A stretch of 64,000 nt of DNA. Source: Pseudomonas tensinigenes. GTDB taxonomy: Bacteria > Pseudomonadota > Gammaproteobacteria > Pseudomonadales > Pseudomonadaceae. Both the position numbers and the translations under genes were made by a program. How positions within the stretch are numbered: the first letter of the stretch is position 1; the number at the start of each line of letters is the position of its first letter. Of the stretch, positions 9,352 through 18,335 are shown piece after piece. The stretch spans positions 6,428,001 through 6,492,000 of the forward strand of contig NZ_CP077089.1 of NCBI RefSeq assembly GCF_014268445.2, given 5' to 3'. Below the pieces are notes generated by a model. That model ran no database searches, had not been told where the DNA came from, and was given only the letters and a program-made list of their open reading frames with translations.

Positions 9352-10377
9352 CTACTTCGGCGCCAGCTCCCTGAGATGGCGTGCGACTGCAATCCATGCA
9401 CCGATATAACCCAACAGCACCGCGCCAAGCAAGAGCGACAGACCGTCGGCAACTGGCACTCCGGCCAGCGCGAAATCACTGCCGTACAAGCCGGCCAACC
9501 CAACCACCGCATCGTTCAGCCAGTTCAGGCCAAACGCCAATACACCCCAGGACAACAGTCCCGCACCGAAGCCATACAACGCCCCCATATAAAGGAAGGG
9601 GCGACGCACATAGCTGTCAGTGCCGCCGACGAGTTTAATCACTTCTATCTCGGTGCGGCGGTTTTCAATATGAAGACGAATGGTATTGCCTATCACCAAA
9701 AGTAATGCAGAAACCAAAAGCACCGTCAGACCGAAAACAAAACGATCGCCAAGCTTGAGGATGGCCGCCAGACGCTCGACCCAGACTAGATCAAGTTGCG
9801 CCTGTTGTACCTTGGGCAGCTCGGAAAGTTTTTGTCTTAATGCTTCCAGCGTCGGCTTGTCGACTTCGTTCGGGGTCACCAGCACCACGCCCGGCAACGG
9901 GTTCTCCGGCAGCTCACGCAGGGCTTCGCCCAGTCCGGACTGTTGCTGGAACTCCTCCAGCGCCTGATCGCGGCCGACATATTCAGCATCAGCTACGCCG
10001 GGCATGCCTTTGATCTGCTCGCGCAACGACTCGCCTTGCTCCGGGCTGGCGTCGAGTTGCAGATACAACGAGATCTGCGCCGCCCGCTGCCACGAACCGC
10101 CAAGACGCTCGACGTTGTTGAGCAACAGCGAAAGCCCCATCGGCAGGCTCAGCGCCACCGCCATGACCATGCAGGTGAAAAAACTGCCGATCGGCTGTTT
10201 GCCCAAACGACGCAGGCTGTCGAGCAGGCTGGCGCGATGGCTTTCGACCCAGGCACGGAACAACGTGGCGAAATCCGGGCCATCGTCATCGTCGTGCTTT
10301 TTCTTCTTCGGCGGCTGCGGATCGGCGGCTTTCGGGGCCACGCGTTCGGAAACCTTCGGACTGCGTGTCGCACTCAT
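9352..10377 (-). CDS. ftsX: Cell division protein FtsX
   Basis: Inner-membrane partner of FtsE; the complex couples the cytoplasmic Z-ring to activation of periplasmic peptidoglycan amidases through EnvC-type proteins. The 341-residue protein has a charged cytoplasmic N-terminus (about residues 1-60, with PKKKKHDDDDG), a first membrane helix near residues 70-90, a periplasmic domain of roughly 120 residues, and three C-terminal helices. The ATG overlaps the ftsE stop by 4 bases, so FtsE and FtsX are made in coupled fashion. Confidence 0.96.
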   Translation of the reverse strand: MSATRSPKVSERVAPKAADPQPPKKKKHDDDDGPDFATLFRAWVESHRASLLDSLRRLGKQPIGSFFTCMVMAVALSLPMGLSLLLNNVERLGGSWQRAAQISLYLQLDASPEQGESLREQIKGMPGVADAEYVGRDQALEEFQQQSGLGEALRELPENPLPGVVLVTPNEVDKPTLEALRQKLSELPKVQQAQLDLVWVERLAAILKLGDRFVFGLTVLLVSALLLVIGNTIRLHIENRRTEIEVIKLVGGTDSYVRRPFLYMGALYGFGAGLLSWGVLAFGLNWLNDAVVGLAGLYGSDFALAGVPVADGLSLLLGAVLLGYIGAWIAVARHLRELAPK

Positions 10378-11045
10378 ACCCCGGCCTCCCCGTCACCGAT
10401 CAATCGGCCACGTTGCAGGGTCAGCATGCGATGACGCATGCGCGCGATCAGTGCCAGGTCGTGACTGGCGATCAGCACGCTGGTGCCCAGACGGTTGATG
10501 TCTTCGAACACGCCCATGATCTCGGCCGCCAGACGCGGATCGAGGTTACCGGTCGGTTCGTCCGCCAGCAGCAAGGCCGGACGGTGAACGATGGCGCGAG
10601 CAATACCGACACGCTGCTGCTGACCGGTGGACAGGTCGCCTGGGTACAGATCGGTTTTATCCGACAGCGCCACGCGCTCCAGTGCCGAATCGACACGCTT
10701 GGCGATTTCGGCCTTGGACAGCCCGAGAATCTGCAGCGGCAAGGCGACGTTGTTGAACACCGTGCGATCGAACAGCAACTGGTGATTCTGGAACACCACG
10801 CCGATCTGCCGGCGCAGGAACGGAATCTGCGCGTTGCTGATAGTGCTCAGGTCTTGCCCGGCCAGCAGCAGTTTGCCGCTGGTCGGACGTTCCATCGCCA
10901 GCAACAGGCGCAACAAGGTGGATTTACCGGCACCGGAGTGGCCGGTGACAAACAAGAACTCGCCACGACGGACTCGAAAGCTCAGCTCATGCAAGCCGAC
11001 GTGACCGTTCGGGTAGCGTTTACCGACCTGTTCGAAACGAATCAT
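10374..11045 (-). CDS. ftsE: Cell division ATP-binding protein FtsE
   Basis: ABC ATPase of the FtsEX complex. Motifs are in order: Walker A GHSGAGKST (about residues 36-44), signature LSTGQQQRV (about 136-144) and Walker B LLLADEPTGNLD. The 223-residue length is that of E. coli FtsE. The signature has LSTGQQQ in place of LSGGQQQ, a substitution seen in other FtsE proteins. The gene overlaps both neighbours by 4 bases (ftsY stop before, ftsX start after). Confidence 0.97.
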   Translation of the reverse strand: MIRFEQVGKRYPNGHVGLHELSFRVRRGEFLFVTGHSGAGKSTLLRLLLAMERPTSGKLLLAGQDLSTISNAQIPFLRRQIGVVFQNHQLLFDRTVFNNVALPLQILGLSKAEIAKRVDSALERVALSDKTDLYPGDLSTGQQQRVGIARAIVHRPALLLADEPTGNLDPRLAAEIMGVFEDINRLGTSVLIASHDLALIARMRHRMLTLQRGRLIGDGEAGV

Positions 11046-12577
11046 GAACGCTCCCGCTCGGCAAACAGTGCCTGGACAAAGGGTTCGGCTTCAAAGGTAC
11101 GCAAATCGTCGATGCCTTCACCGACGCCGATGTAGCGGATCGGCAGGCCAAATTGCTTGGCCAGGGCGAAAATCACCCCGCCCTTGGCGGTACCGTCGAG
11201 TTTGGTCAGCGCCAGGCCGGTCAGTTCGACGGTCTGGTTGAATTGCTTGGCCTGATTGATCGCGTTCTGGCCAGTACCGGCGTCGAGCACCAGCAGCACT
11301 TCATGCGGTGCGTCGGCGTCGAGCTTGCCGATCACCCGGCGAACCTTCTTCAGTTCTTCCATCAGGTTGTCTTTGGTGTGCAGACGACCGGCGGTGTCAG
11401 CGATCAGTACGTCGATGCCACGAGCCTTGGCAGCCTGCACGGCGTCGAAGATCACCGAAGCCGAGTCGGCGCCGGTGTGCTGGGCGATGACTGGAATCTT
11501 GTTGCGCTCGCCCCAGACCTGCAATTGCTCCACCGCAGCGGCACGGAAGGTGTCACCGGCGGCGAGCATGACTTTCTTGCCTTCCAGTTGCAGCTTCTTC
11601 GCCAGTTTGCCGATGGTGGTGGTTTTGCCGGCGCCGTTGACGCCAACCACCAGAATCACGAAAGGCTTGTTCTGCGAGGCGATTTTCAGCGGTTGTTCGA
11701 CCGGTTTGAGCATCGCGGCCAGTTCGGCCTGCAGGGATTTGTACAGCGCGTCGGCGTCGGCCAGCTCTTTGCGGGCGACCTTCTGGGTCAGGCGCTGAAT
11801 GATCTGCGTGGTGGCTTCGACGCCGACGTCGGCGGTGAGCAGACGGGTTTCGAGGTCATCGAGCAGATCGTCATCAATGGTTTTGCGGCCAAGGAACAGG
11901 CTGGCCATGCCCTCGCCGATACTGGCGCTGGTTTTCGACAGGCCTTGCTTGAGACGGGCGAAGAAACCGGCTTTGGTTTCTTCGGTGCGCGGGGCTTCGA
12001 CTGGGGCCTCGGCAACCACTTCGACCGGCACGGCTGGAGCTGCAACTACGGGAGCAGGTTCCGGCTCGGGCTGTTGCACGACTGGAGCAACAGGAGCAAC
12101 AACGACCGGAGCAACAGGCTCAGGCGCAATCATTTCAGGAGCAGGTTCAGCAACCACCCGCACAGGTTCGATGATCGGCTCAACCACTGGCGCCGGCGCC
12201 ACTTCAGGCACAAACGCAGCAGGTGCAGGAATTTCCGGGGTGATGTGCGGCGCAGCCTCTTCAACCAATGCCACCGGCTCTTCCGCCACTGGCAAGGTCA
12301 GCCATGGCTCAGCCGCCGGAGTCAGCGGCAGCTCAGCCGCCACAGGCGCTTCAGGCTCTGGTTCTGGCTCAGCCGGTTGCAACACCGGCTCGGCAATCGG
12401 CAGCACAATCGGAGCCGGCTCTTCTTCTATTAAAGGAGCAGGCGCCGGGGCCGGTTCAGGAATGGCGGGCGGCTGTTCGACGACGGGTTCCTGCGGTTTC
12501 TTACGCAGCCATCCGAACAGGCTTTTCTTCTCGCCAGCCGCAGCTGGGGTCTTCTTGTCGTCGTTGGAACCAAACAT
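11042..12577 (-). CDS. ftsY: Signal recognition particle receptor FtsY
   Basis: SRP receptor GTPase that docks ribosome-nascent chain complexes at the membrane. The 511-residue protein has a long N-terminal A domain (about residues 1-205) that is very rich in Pro, Ala, Glu and Val and low in complexity, then the N domain and the G domain with GVNGAGKTTTIGKLA, DTAGR and TKLDGTAKGG. The acidic A domain is longer than in E. coli in proportion, as in other pseudomonads, and gives rise to long open frames on the opposite strand that are not genes. First gene of the ftsYEX unit. Confidence 0.97.
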   Translation of the reverse strand: MFGSNDDKKTPAAAGEKKSLFGWLRKKPQEPVVEQPPAIPEPAPAPAPLIEEEPAPIVLPIAEPVLQPAEPEPEPEAPVAAELPLTPAAEPWLTLPVAEEPVALVEEAAPHITPEIPAPAAFVPEVAPAPVVEPIIEPVRVVAEPAPEMIAPEPVAPVVVAPVAPVVQQPEPEPAPVVAAPAVPVEVVAEAPVEAPRTEETKAGFFARLKQGLSKTSASIGEGMASLFLGRKTIDDDLLDDLETRLLTADVGVEATTQIIQRLTQKVARKELADADALYKSLQAELAAMLKPVEQPLKIASQNKPFVILVVGVNGAGKTTTIGKLAKKLQLEGKKVMLAAGDTFRAAAVEQLQVWGERNKIPVIAQHTGADSASVIFDAVQAAKARGIDVLIADTAGRLHTKDNLMEELKKVRRVIGKLDADAPHEVLLVLDAGTGQNAINQAKQFNQTVELTGLALTKLDGTAKGGVIFALAKQFGLPIRYIGVGEGIDDLRTFEAEPFVQALFAERERS

Positions 12578-12922
12578 GGAGGACGGCTATCTCACGGTAG
12601 CGACGCGCCATAAGGGCGCCCCGGCAAATAAATATTCGATGCAGAACAGACTGTGTTTCATCCAGCTTGTTCACGCGCAACATTTTGTCGAGGCGCCACA
12701 GGCACCTCAAAGGTCGATTAATACGAAGGACTGGAACGGCATCGTCGGCGAAAACGCAGAGTTTAGCTGACAAACTCAAAGCTTCTTCCGGGAACCCATA
12801 CAACCTATCGACCGATCAGTGGCTTGATAGGCGTGGCCGCCAGTAAAACGGATCAGTATCCTAGCACCCTCTCGCCCGCTGACGCTAAGACCAAGCGGGC
12901 AGCCCAACAGGTTAAAAAACGA
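12578..12922. other. Divergent intergenic region ftsY / M16 peptidase
   Basis: The 345 bases between the divergent start codons must carry the promoters of the ftsYEX unit (leftward) and of the peptidase pair (rightward). I see no clear consensus promoter, no REP palindrome and no convincing short gene. Open frames cross it in several registers but lack ribosome binding sites. Confidence 0.5.
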
Positions 12923-14278
12923 ATGAATGCTCTAGCCCGCCGCGCTGCAGGCCTGCTGCTCAGCACAGTCTGCCTGCCCCTTTCGGCCCTGGCGGCCGAC
13001 CCGCAACCGACTCACGAATTCACCCTCGACAACGGCCTCAAGGTCGTCGTGCGCGAAGACCATCGCGCGCCAGTGGTGGTGTCGCAGGTCTGGTACAAGG
13101 TCGGTTCCAGCTACGAAACCCCGGGCCAGACCGGTCTTTCCCACGCGCTTGAGCACATGATGTTCAAGGGCAGCGAGAAAGTCGGCCCCGGCGAAGCGTC
13201 GCTGATCCTGCGCGATCTGGGCGCCGAAGAGAACGCCTTCACCAGCGACGACTTCACCGCTTATTACCAAGTGTTGGCGCGCGACCGTTTGGGCGTAGCC
13301 TTTGAACTGGAAGCCGACCGCATGGCCAATCTGCGCCTGCCGGCCGACGAGTTCGCCAAGGAAATCGAAGTCATCAAGGAAGAGCGCCGCTTGCGCACCG
13401 ATGACAAGCCGATGTCCAAGGCTTACGAGCGCTACAAGGCCATGGCCTACCCGGCGAGCGGCTACCACACGCCAACCATCGGCTGGATGGCTGACCTTGA
13501 CCGCATGAAGGTCGAAGAGCTGCGCCACTGGTACCAATCCTGGTACGTGCCGAACAACGCCACGCTGGTGGTGGTTGGCGACGTCACCCCGGACGAAGTG
13601 AAAACCCTCGCTCAACGCTATTTCGGCCCGATCGCCAAGCGCGACGTGCCACCGGCGAAACAACCGCTGGAACTGGCCGAGCCCGGCGAACGCAAAATCA
13701 CTCTGCATGTGCAGACACAGCTGCCTAGCCTGATGCTCGGCTTCAACGTGCCGAGCATCGCCACTGCCGAGGACAAACGCTCGGTCAACGCGCTGCGGTT
13801 GATTTCGGCGCTGCTCGATGGCGGCTACAGTGGACGCATTCCCACACAACTGGAGCGCGGCGAAGAGCTGGTGTCCGGCGGCTCGTCGAGCTACGACGCC
13901 TACACTCGCGGCGACAGCCTGTTTACCTTGTCGGCCACGCCGAACACCCAGAAGAAAAAGACCATGGCGCAAGCCGAGGCCGGTCTGTGGAAGTTGCTGG
14001 AGCAGTTGAAAACCACCGCGCCGTCCGCCGAAGAACTGGAACGCGTGCGTGCACAAGTGATCGCCGGCCTGGTTTTCGAACGTGATTCGATCACCAGCCA
14101 GGCCACCGCAATCGGTCAACTCGAGACCGTAGGCCTGTCGTGGAAACTGATGGACACCGAACTCGCCGATCTGGAAAGCGTGACCCCGCAAGACATCCAG
14201 AACGCCGCCAAGCTGTATTTCACCCGCGAACGTCTCAGCGTCGCCCACGTCCTGCCACTGGAGACGACTCATGAGTGA
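12923..14278 (+). CDS. M16 family zinc metallopeptidase, catalytic subunit, exported
   Basis: A 451-residue protein with a signal peptide (ARRAAGLLLSTVCLPLSALA, cleavage after ALA near residue 24) and an M16 peptidase fold. The inverted zinc motif HALEH (HxxEH) is present at about residues 73-77 and the distal glutamate lies in the EIEVIKEERR helix near residue 150. It should therefore be the active half of a heterodimeric periplasmic insulinase-type peptidase with the next gene, which it overlaps by 8 bases. The start is the ATG at 12923, which begins the signal peptide; the frame is open about 33 codons further upstream. Confidence 0.9.
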   Translation: MNALARRAAGLLLSTVCLPLSALAADPQPTHEFTLDNGLKVVVREDHRAPVVVSQVWYKVGSSYETPGQTGLSHALEHMMFKGSEKVGPGEASLILRDLGAEENAFTSDDFTAYYQVLARDRLGVAFELEADRMANLRLPADEFAKEIEVIKEERRLRTDDKPMSKAYERYKAMAYPASGYHTPTIGWMADLDRMKVEELRHWYQSWYVPNNATLVVVGDVTPDEVKTLAQRYFGPIAKRDVPPAKQPLELAEPGERKITLHVQTQLPSLMLGFNVPSIATAEDKRSVNALRLISALLDGGYSGRIPTQLERGEELVSGGSSSYDAYTRGDSLFTLSATPNTQKKKTMAQAEAGLWKLLEQLKTTAPSAEELERVRAQVIAGLVFERDSITSQATAIGQLETVGLSWKLMDTELADLESVTPQDIQNAAKLYFTRERLSVAHVLPLETTHE

Positions 14279-15758
14279 GCGCAAAACCCCACGCCTGCTG
14301 CTCGGCTTGATCGCTGTCGCGGTGATCGGCTCCGCCGCGTTTTACCTGACACCAAGTGCTGACAGCAAAGCGAGTGAAGCCCTCGACAACGCCAAGACCA
14401 GCCAAAAGCTGCAATCGCTGGCCGAGCTCGACGGCAAGGCCCCGGCCAGCCGCAAACTCGACGTACAGACCTGGAGCACCGCCGCAGGCGCCAAGGTGCT
14501 GTTCGTCGAAGCCCATGAGTTGCCGATGTTCGACATGCGCCTGATCTTCGCTGCTGGCAGCAGCCAGGACGGCAGCGCTTCGGGTCTGGCAGTGCTGACC
14601 AACGCGATGCTCAACGAAGGTGTCGCCGGCAAAGACGTCGGCGCCATCGCTCAGGGCTTTGAAGGCCTGGGTGCGGATTTCGGCAACGGTGCGTTCAAGG
14701 ACATGGCGCTGGCCTCGCTGCGCAGCCTGAGTGCTGCCGACAAGCGTGAGCCTGCTTTGAAGCTGTTCTCGGAAGTCATCGGCAAACCGACCTTCCCGGC
14801 CGACTCCTTCGCGCGCATCAAGAACCAGATGCTTGCCGGTTTCGAGTACCAGAAACAGAACCCCGGCAAACTCGCCAGCCTTGAGCTGATGAAGCGTCTG
14901 TATGGCGATCACCCGTACGCGCATTCGAGCGACGGCAATCCGCAGAGCGTGCCGAAGATCACTCTCGCGCAATTGCGTGAGTTCCACGCCAAGGCCTACG
15001 CGGCCGGCAACGTAGTGATCGCATTGGTCGGCGACCTGTCTCGCACGGAAGCCGAAGCGATTGCCAATCAGGTTTCCAGCGCACTGCCGAAAGGCCCGGC
15101 GCTGGCGAAAATCGCTCAGCCGCAGGAACCGAAAGCCAGCATCAACCACATCGAGTTCCCGTCAAAGCAGACCAACCTGATGCTCGCGCAACTGGGCATC
15201 GACCGTGACGACCCGGATTACGCGGCGCTGTCGATGGGCAACCAGATCCTCGGTGGCGGCGGTTTCGGCACACGCCTGATGAGCGAAGTGCGTGAAAAAC
15301 GTGGCCTGACTTACGGCGTATATTCGGGTTTCAGCCCGATGCAGGCTCGTGGCCCGTTCATGATCAACCTGCAGACTCGCGCGGAAATGAGCGAAGGCAC
15401 CCTGAAACTGGTGCAGGACGTGCTCGCCGACTACCTGAAAACCGGTCCGACGCAGAAGGAGCTCGACGACGCCAAACGCGAACTGGCCGGCAGCTTCCCG
15501 CTATCGACCGCGAGCAATGCCGATATCGTCGGCCAACTCGGCGCGATGGGCTTCTATAATCTGCCGCTGAGCTACCTGGATGACTTCATGCGTCAGTCCC
15601 AGAGCCTGACCGTCGAACAAGTCCGCGACGCCCTGAACAAACACCTGAGCACGGACAAAATGGTCATCGTCACTGCTGGCCCGACCGTGCCGCAAAAGCC
15701 GTTACCGGCCCCATCTGATAAACCTGCCGAGCAACCGCTCGGGGTTCCGGAGCATTAA
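14271..15758 (+). CDS. M16 family peptidase, non-catalytic partner, exported
   Basis: A 495-residue M16 homologue with an N-terminal signal-anchor (LLLGLIAVAVIGSAAFYL, about residues 10-27). The position equivalent to HxxEH reads NAMLNEG, so the zinc site is missing, while the C-terminal half keeps the substrate-binding Arg/Tyr pair region REKRGLTYGVYSGF. Such proteins pair with an active M16 subunit, here encoded immediately upstream with an overlap. The C-terminus is Pro-rich (PQKPLPAPSDKPAEQPLG). The stop overlaps the rsmD ATG by one base. Confidence 0.88.
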   Translation: MSERKTPRLLLGLIAVAVIGSAAFYLTPSADSKASEALDNAKTSQKLQSLAELDGKAPASRKLDVQTWSTAAGAKVLFVEAHELPMFDMRLIFAAGSSQDGSASGLAVLTNAMLNEGVAGKDVGAIAQGFEGLGADFGNGAFKDMALASLRSLSAADKREPALKLFSEVIGKPTFPADSFARIKNQMLAGFEYQKQNPGKLASLELMKRLYGDHPYAHSSDGNPQSVPKITLAQLREFHAKAYAAGNVVIALVGDLSRTEAEAIANQVSSALPKGPALAKIAQPQEPKASINHIEFPSKQTNLMLAQLGIDRDDPDYAALSMGNQILGGGGFGTRLMSEVREKRGLTYGVYSGFSPMQARGPFMINLQTRAEMSEGTLKLVQDVLADYLKTGPTQKELDDAKRELAGSFPLSTASNADIVGQLGAMGFYNLPLSYLDDFMRQSQSLTVEQVRDALNKHLSTDKMVIVTAGPTVPQKPLPAPSDKPAEQPLGVPEH

Positions 15759-16372
15759 TGGCAACTCGTTCCCCTAAAAAACCTGCGCAAAACGTCCACA
15801 ACGGTGTGAACCAGTTGCGCATCATTGGCGGCCAATGGCGCAGCCGCAAGCTGAGTTTCCCCGATGCGCCGGGCCTGCGCCCGACGCCGGACCGAGTGCG
15901 TGAAACCCTGTTCAACTGGCTCGCACCGTACGTTGAAGGGGCCAAAGTGCTCGACCCGTTCGCCGGCAGCGGCGCGCTGTTTCTCGAAGCACTGTCCCGC
16001 GGCGCGGCCATGGGTCAGGCGCTGGATGCCAGCAACATCGCTGTCTCCAGTCTGAAGGAACACCTCGGCACCCTGCGCTGCACCAACGGTCAGGTGCAGA
16101 CCGCCGACGCCCTGCGTTATCTGGAAACCCAGACCGCCAGTGCGTTCGACCTGGTGTTCCTCGACCCGCCGTTCAATCAGAACCTGCTGCCGGCCGTTTG
16201 TACCTTGCTCGAAGAGCGTCAGTGGCTGGCGCCCGACTCGTGGATCTACACTGAAAGTGAAACAGCGCCATCAACGCTGGGCCTGCCGGGCAACTGGCGC
16301 CTGCACCGCGAGCAGAAATCCGGCCGGGTTTACTACGCGCTGTGGCAACGTACGGCAGAGATCGCCGGTTAA
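15758..16372 (+). CDS. rsmD: 16S rRNA (guanine(966)-N2)-methyltransferase RsmD
   Basis: Methylates G966 of 16S rRNA in the 30S subunit. The 204-residue protein carries RIIGGQWRSRKL at the start of the core, the RPTPDRVRETLFNWL block, the SAM motif VLDPFAGSGALFLEA and the catalytic DPPF motif (LVFLDPPFNQNLL, about residues 130-142), all characteristic of RsmD. An N-terminal extension of about 20 residues is lysine-rich and disordered. The ATG overlaps the previous stop (TAATG), so it is translated in coupling with the M16 pair. Confidence 0.95.
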   Translation: MATRSPKKPAQNVHNGVNQLRIIGGQWRSRKLSFPDAPGLRPTPDRVRETLFNWLAPYVEGAKVLDPFAGSGALFLEALSRGAAMGQALDASNIAVSSLKEHLGTLRCTNGQVQTADALRYLETQTASAFDLVFLDPPFNQNLLPAVCTLLEERQWLAPDSWIYTESETAPSTLGLPGNWRLHREQKSGRVYYALWQRTAEIAG

Positions 16373-16434
16373 CCGACCGGCCTGAACAAGCGGCGCGCCT
16401 CGACCGAGGCCGCCGCGCTGCATCGAGAACCATC

Positions 16435-17430
16435 GTGCCCCTTTCGTCAGAACGCTTCACACCCGCCTTCGGCCTCGGCAATCCGCACCTGCAAACCTTG
16501 TGGGGGCCGCTGTGGCGCAAAACCGTGCATATCGAACGTGAACGCGAACGCCTGTGGCTTGAGGATGGCGACTTCCTCGACCTCGACTGGCATGGCCCGC
16601 ACACCGCCGATGCGCCCCTGGTGTTGGTACTGCACGGCCTGACCGGCTCCTCCAATTCGCCTTATGTGGCTGGTATCCAGCAGGCGCTGGCCGATCAAGG
16701 TTGGGCCAGTGTTGCGCTGAACTGGCGCGGCTGTTCCGGTGAACCGAATCTGCTGCCGCGCAGTTATCACTCCGGCGCCAGTGAAGACCTCGCCGAAACC
16801 ATCAGACACCTGCGCGCCAAGCGACCGTTGGCACCGTTGTATGCCGTTGGCTATTCGTTGGGCGGCAATGTGTTGCTCAAACATCTTGGGGAGACCGGCA
16901 GCGCCAGCGGTGTGCTAGGTGCCGTGGCGGTGTCAGTGCCATTTCGCCTCGATCAATGCGCCGACCGCATCGGCCAGGGATTTTCCAAGGTCTATCAAGC
17001 GCATTTCATGCGCGAGATGGTCGCCTACATCAAGAACAAGCAACGGCAGTTTCAGCATGACGGCCGCGAAGACGGACTCGCCGCGCTAGCAGCCCTCGGT
17101 TCGCTGGAAAACATGCGCACCTTCTGGGATTTCGATGGCCGGGTGACCGCGCCGTTGCACGGCTTCAATGATGCCGAGGATTATTATCGTCGCGCCTCAA
17201 GCCGCTATTTCCTCGGTGAGATCCGCACGCCGACGCTGATCATTCAGGCGGCCGACGATCCGTTCGTGTTCCCGCACAGCTTGCCGCAGGCCAGTGAGCT
17301 GTCGCCGTCGACCGCCTTCGAATTGCAGGCACGCGGCGGGCACGTCGGCTTCGTCGATGGCTCGCTGCGCCAGCCCGGTTATTACCTGGAACGACGCATC
17401 CCACAGTGGCTGGCTCGCGTGCCCGCATGA
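16435..17430 (+). CDS. YheT-family alpha/beta hydrolase
   Basis: A 331-residue cytoplasmic hydrolase. It shows the oxyanion region LVLHGLTGSSNSPY, the nucleophile elbow GYSLGGN (about residues 138-144), an acid in IQAADDPFVFP and the catalytic His in RGGHVGFVDG near the C-terminus. The arrangement matches the YheT / PF00561 group with an ester or amide substrate that is unknown. I start at the GTG at 16435, since the ATG at 16342 would begin inside rsmD and give a basic N-terminus unlike the family. The stop overlaps the AraC gene's ATG. Confidence 0.85.
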   Translation: MPLSSERFTPAFGLGNPHLQTLWGPLWRKTVHIERERERLWLEDGDFLDLDWHGPHTADAPLVLVLHGLTGSSNSPYVAGIQQALADQGWASVALNWRGCSGEPNLLPRSYHSGASEDLAETIRHLRAKRPLAPLYAVGYSLGGNVLLKHLGETGSASGVLGAVAVSVPFRLDQCADRIGQGFSKVYQAHFMREMVAYIKNKQRQFQHDGREDGLAALAALGSLENMRTFWDFDGRVTAPLHGFNDAEDYYRRASSRYFLGEIRTPTLIIQAADDPFVFPHSLPQASELSPSTAFELQARGGHVGFVDGSLRQPGYYLERRIPQWLARVPA

Positions 17431-18257
17431 GCGATCAGGGCGAGTCGATCCGTTTCTGGCAAACCGCGCCACTGGCCGGGGTCGAGTTGTTGTCGGCACG
17501 CTACATCGAGCATCGTTTCGCCCCGCATGTGCATGACGGCTATGTGATCGGCATGATCATGGCCGGCGCCCAGCGTTATCGCTATCGCGGCGCCGAACAT
17601 CTGGCCGGCAGCGGCACGCTGGTGCTGATCAATCCGGACGAACTGCACACCGGGCACAAGGGCACCGAGGATGGCTGGCTGTATCGGGCGTTTTATCCCG
17701 ATACCGCGCAAATCGTTTCGCTGCTGGATGAGCTGGAGCTGTCCACCAGCAACCTGCCGGCGTTCGGCGCCACGCTGTACCTCGATGCGGATCTGGTCAA
17801 CGGCTTTGCGCAGTTGCACCGTTTGCTGGAAAGCCCTGCCACCGCACTGCAACAGCAAACGCTGTGGCGCGAGATGATGTTGCGGCTGTTGCAGCGCCAT
17901 GCGGCAGTGCCGGTGCCCGGTCGAGCCGGCAAGGAACACCGCGCGGTGCTGTTGGGCAAGGAATTGTTGCACGCACAATTGGCGGCGCCACCGTCACTGG
18001 AAGAGCTGGCGGCGGCGGTCAATCTGTCGCCCTTCCATTTCGCCCGGGTGTTCCGCCGCGCCACCGGCATGCCGCCGCACACCTGGCTGATGCAGCAACG
18101 CATCGCTCAGGCGCGCGCACTTCTGCAACACGGCTGCCTGCCGGTGGAGGTCGCCACGCAATTGGGGTTTGCCGACCAGAGCCATTTGAGCCGGCAGTTC
18201 AAGCAGGCTTATGGCGTCGGCCCCGCCGCGTACCGCAGCGCCCGGATGGAAAGCTAA
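17427..18257 (+). CDS. AraC-family transcriptional regulator
   Basis: A 276-residue regulator with an N-terminal cupin sensor domain (FAPHVHDGYVIGMIMAG, about residues 31-47, with the histidines typical of AraC cupins) and a C-terminal pair of helix-turn-helix motifs (LEELAAAVNLSPFHFARVF and VEVATQLGFADQSHLSRQF). Its target cannot be read. The ATG overlaps the stop of the upstream hydrolase (ATGA), so the two are co-expressed. The stop codon lies at the very edge of a palindromic repeat. Confidence 0.9.
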   Translation: MSDQGESIRFWQTAPLAGVELLSARYIEHRFAPHVHDGYVIGMIMAGAQRYRYRGAEHLAGSGTLVLINPDELHTGHKGTEDGWLYRAFYPDTAQIVSLLDELELSTSNLPAFGATLYLDADLVNGFAQLHRLLESPATALQQQTLWREMMLRLLQRHAAVPVPGRAGKEHRAVLLGKELLHAQLAAPPSLEELAAAVNLSPFHFARVFRRATGMPPHTWLMQQRIAQARALLQHGCLPVEVATQLGFADQSHLSRQFKQAYGVGPAAYRSARMES

Positions 18258-18331
18258 AAGATCGCAGCCTTCGGCAGCTCCTACAGGGAAATGCATTCCA
18301 ATGTAGGAGCTGCCGAAGGCTGCGATCTTTT
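18256..18331. repeat. REPIN-like palindrome, GTAGGAGCTGC family (copy 3)
   Basis: Perfect 30-base arms (18256-18285 and 18302-18331) around a 16-base loop. Arms read AAAAGATCGCAGCCTTCGGC and onwards to GGAGCTCCTACA-type ends. The left arm begins inside the stop codon of the AraC gene and the right arm ends 5 bases from the sulfurtransferase stop, so the element fills the whole space between two converging genes and probably serves as their terminator. Confidence 0.92.
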
Positions 18332-18335
18332 GATC

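Noticed and set aside
11153..12433. 426-codon plus-strand frame with SNHPHRFDDRLNH-type low complexity
   Set aside because: It is antisense to the Pro/Ala/Glu-rich A domain of ftsY and has no ribosome binding site or family signature.
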